From contig DAIDKV010000046.1 of the NCBI GenBank assembly GCA_027449865.1, forward strand, positions 1-64,000: 64,000 nucleotides of DNA, written 5' to 3'. This DNA comes from Planctomycetales bacterium. Lineage in GTDB: Bacteria; Planctomycetota; Planctomycetia; Isosphaerales; Isosphaeraceae. Shown piece by piece: positions 62,662 through 64,000 of the stretch. Numbering within the stretch: position 1 is the first letter of the stretch; every line of letters starts with the position of its first letter. Below the pieces are notes generated by a model. It had not been told where the DNA came from and did no database searches. It saw nothing but the letters and a program-made list of their open reading frames with translations. The translations under genes and the position numbers were made by a program.

Positions 62662-63706
62662 GGAGGGCCTCCCTCGCGTTGGCTCCCCAGAGATCGGCGT
62701 CAAGGTCTCGCCAGAGGCTGTCAAGCTGGTTCAGCGCCAGTCCTCCGATGAGGACCGACGGGCGTCCCGCGCCGCCGTCGCTCCGGATGCTTTGGATCAC
62801 CTCGCGACCCGTGCTCACCTGCGAGGGCATCGAGATCGATAGCCCGACCAGGTCGGGACGAAATCGGTCGATCTGCTCAAGCAGCGACCGGGTTGGCGTG
62901 TCGGCTCCAAGGAACTGCACTTCCCAACCCTTGATCTCAAAGGCGTCGGAGACCATACGTAGACCCAGATCGTGGTGATTCCCCTCAACACAGGAGAAAA
63001 GGGCCTTGCGGCGGACCGGAGGAGCAAACTCGGCGGAGGCAAATGCCTGGGCCATCAGGCTCTCGCTGATCGCCGTCGCCAGGTGCTCCTGCGCGATCGA
63101 AACCTTGCTGACCTGCCAGAGCCGGCCGATTTCGTACATCGCCGGCTGGATCAGCCCGACGCCGACGTCGACCAGTTCGGTCCCCTGTTCGATCGGCTCG
63201 AAGATCATTCGACGTGCGGTCCCTCGATCGCCCGCAATCAGTGCGGCGCAGAGGGTCGGCGCGGCGGGGTCGCTCGCGGTCAGATGTCGATAAAAGGAGG
63301 GCTGATACTCGCCGGGCTCCTCCAGCGCGACCATTCCAGTCCAGAGGACGGCGTCGACCAGCGCATAGTCTTGCGGGGCCAGCCGGCTCGCCCAGGCCCT
63401 GGCCAGAAGCTCAAACGACTCGACCAGATGCGAGGCGGGGATTCCCTTGCCTTCCAGAACCGAGGCCAGCCACCGGGCATACTCCCGGAAGGGATCGGAA
63501 TAACCAGTCTCAATACAGGCGCGGACATATTCCAGATGGTAGGTCAGGTCTTCTCGGCAGTAATCGCGGCCCCAGGCTCCATACTGAGATTCCCATTCCG
63601 GATGCCTTTGGTAGAGAGTCTCCACGACCTCGTCAACCACACCGGCGGCCATCACTACCAACTGCTCTCGGCCCACAGGCGAGAGGGAAACGGGAAGCTT
63701 GGGCAT
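62645..63706 (-). CDS. Cobalamin-binding, CarH/LitR-like sensor without DNA-binding domain
   Basis: 353 residues; GAGGAGGG lies 5 bases before the ATG. Residues 1-140 are a helical domain not seen in CarH. Residues 145-220 match the B12-capping helical domain: W197 and E207-H208 (LWQVSKVSIAQEHLAT) form the W-x9-EH signature of adenosylcobalamin photoreceptors. Residues 233-353 are the Rossmann B12 domain: H245-D-L-G248 (the family's ExHxxG; here Asn occupies the E/D position), VGLSISMP and LIGGLALN. In this family light cleaves the Co-C bond and changes oligomeric state. No MerR HTH is present, so its output must be the adjacent kinase. Confidence 0.88.
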   Translation of the reverse strand: MPKLPVSLSPVGREQLVVMAAGVVDEVVETLYQRHPEWESQYGAWGRDYCREDLTYHLEYVRACIETGYSDPFREYARWLASVLEGKGIPASHLVESFELLARAWASRLAPQDYALVDAVLWTGMVALEEPGEYQPSFYRHLTASDPAAPTLCAALIAGDRGTARRMIFEPIEQGTELVDVGVGLIQPAMYEIGRLWQVSKVSIAQEHLATAISESLMAQAFASAEFAPPVRRKALFSCVEGNHHDLGLRMVSDAFEIKGWEVQFLGADTPTRSLLEQIDRFRPDLVGLSISMPSQVSTGREVIQSIRSDGGAGRPSVLIGGLALNQLDSLWRDLDADLWGANAREALREAHT

Positions 63707-63732
63707 CGGCCCTCCTCTGGATCGGCCGAGGC

Positions 63733-64000
63733 TCAGTCGGCCACATGCTCGAGCACGCGGATCGAGACACTCCCGGGGACGACCTTCAGCCCCTTCGGCA
63801 TCCCTCGGTGAGATTCCTTGTAATCATGGCTTCGATGCCAGAGACGAAAGCTCTCTTCATCGGTCCAGTAGGTAAAGAGCCAGAACTCGTCCGGCTGGTC
63901 TCGCGGGCTGAGTACTTCGAGACGGAGGAATCCGGGCGCATCCTCGACCAGGTGAGGCCGGGCGCGGAATGCGTCTCGAGTCGGATTCGACATCTCACCC
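63733..64000 (-). CDS. ABM-domain (antibiotic biosynthesis monooxygenase/heme-degradation type) protein, partial
   Basis: The visible 86 residues show an ABM ferredoxin-like fold: APGFLRLEVLSPRDQPDEFW, LFTYWTDEESFRLWHRS and the end SVSIRVLEHVAD. Its natural start is probably beyond the right edge: the Met at 63993 (MSNPTRDAFRARPH) falls within what is normally the first helix, and no spaced ribosome-binding site precedes it. The stop is 26 bases before the cobalamin-sensor gene, so it may belong to the same operon. Family members include heme-degrading monooxygenases and small signalling enzymes. Confidence 0.8.
   Translation of the reverse strand, partial: GEMSNPTRDAFRARPHLVEDAPGFLRLEVLSPRDQPDEFWLFTYWTDEESFRLWHRSHDYKESHRGMPKGLKVVPGSVSIRVLEHVAD

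Noticed and set aside
58782-63993. A kaiB gene within the Kai-like cluster
   Set aside because: No open frame with a KaiB-like thioredoxin fold sequence was seen in the cluster or its flanks.

Overview
The window reads as a chromosome segment of a planctomycete, most likely of the Isosphaeraceae. The evidence is the high G+C content, a complete planctomycete/verrucomicrobia-type (PV) bacterial microcompartment (BMC) operon, TadE/TadG surface-protein genes, a metal-type KdsA, a decayed FG-GAP repeat gene, and many REC, histidine kinase and USP fusions. No phage, transposase or CRISPR array was seen. Gene products are called by reading motifs only; no database search was run.

Region 1 (1-12.2 kb, minus strand). 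The 5' part of a tRNA-Leu gene lies at the left edge, followed by an exported CocE-type hydrolase. A thirteen-gene BMC operon is transcribed leftward from about 12.2 kb: DeoR regulator, PduL phosphotransacylase, three BMC-H, acetate kinase, three BMC-P, CoA-acylating aldehyde dehydrogenase, class II aldolase, lactate/malate dehydrogenase and a TIM-barrel protein. Together they describe cleavage of deoxysugar phosphates (L-fuculose-1-P or L-rhamnulose-1-P) to lactaldehyde, then lactyl-CoA, lactyl-phosphate and lactate plus ATP.

Region 2 (12.3-33.7 kb) is mostly housekeeping and metabolic: MutM, a sensor kinase with a possible heme site, ROK sugar kinase, alanine dehydrogenase, MtnA, a GntR regulator, a decayed FG-GAP gene, an esterase-ThuA fusion, an APC transporter fused to USP domains, an isocitrate/isopropylmalate-dehydrogenase-like enzyme, a diacylglycerol-kinase-like protein, KdsA and a large lipoprotein.

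Region 3 (33.7-43.2 kb) is a stress and redox island. It contains CsrA and a BON protein, a globin-coupled histidine kinase operon that ends in a REC-ANTAR antiterminator, tandem USP, Hsp20, a small protein and a large catalase. Three minus-strand genes or operons here (BON-csrA, hsp20 and the small gene) share a leader element: a short GGCY-loop-RGCC hairpin abutting an intrinsic terminator. It is a candidate undescribed cis-regulatory RNA.

Region 4 (43.2-58.8 kb) holds a D-aminoacylase, four Tad-type secreted or membrane proteins (including a tandem duplicated TadG pair), an MMPL/RND exporter, RecQ, two heme-synthesis genes (hemY and hemE), a LOG-family protein and a helical protein of unknown role.

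Region 5 (58.8-64 kb, minus strand) is the most striking part. A compact cluster encodes an ABM-domain protein, a cobalamin protein with the W-x9-EH signature of B12 photoreceptors, a PAS-like histidine kinase, a receiver protein whose C-terminal half resembles the KaiA/RsbU_N fold, and a full-length double-domain KaiC with a Ser-Ser pair at the phosphorylation site. No KaiB is visible. I infer a light- or cobalamin-responsive KaiC signalling module.
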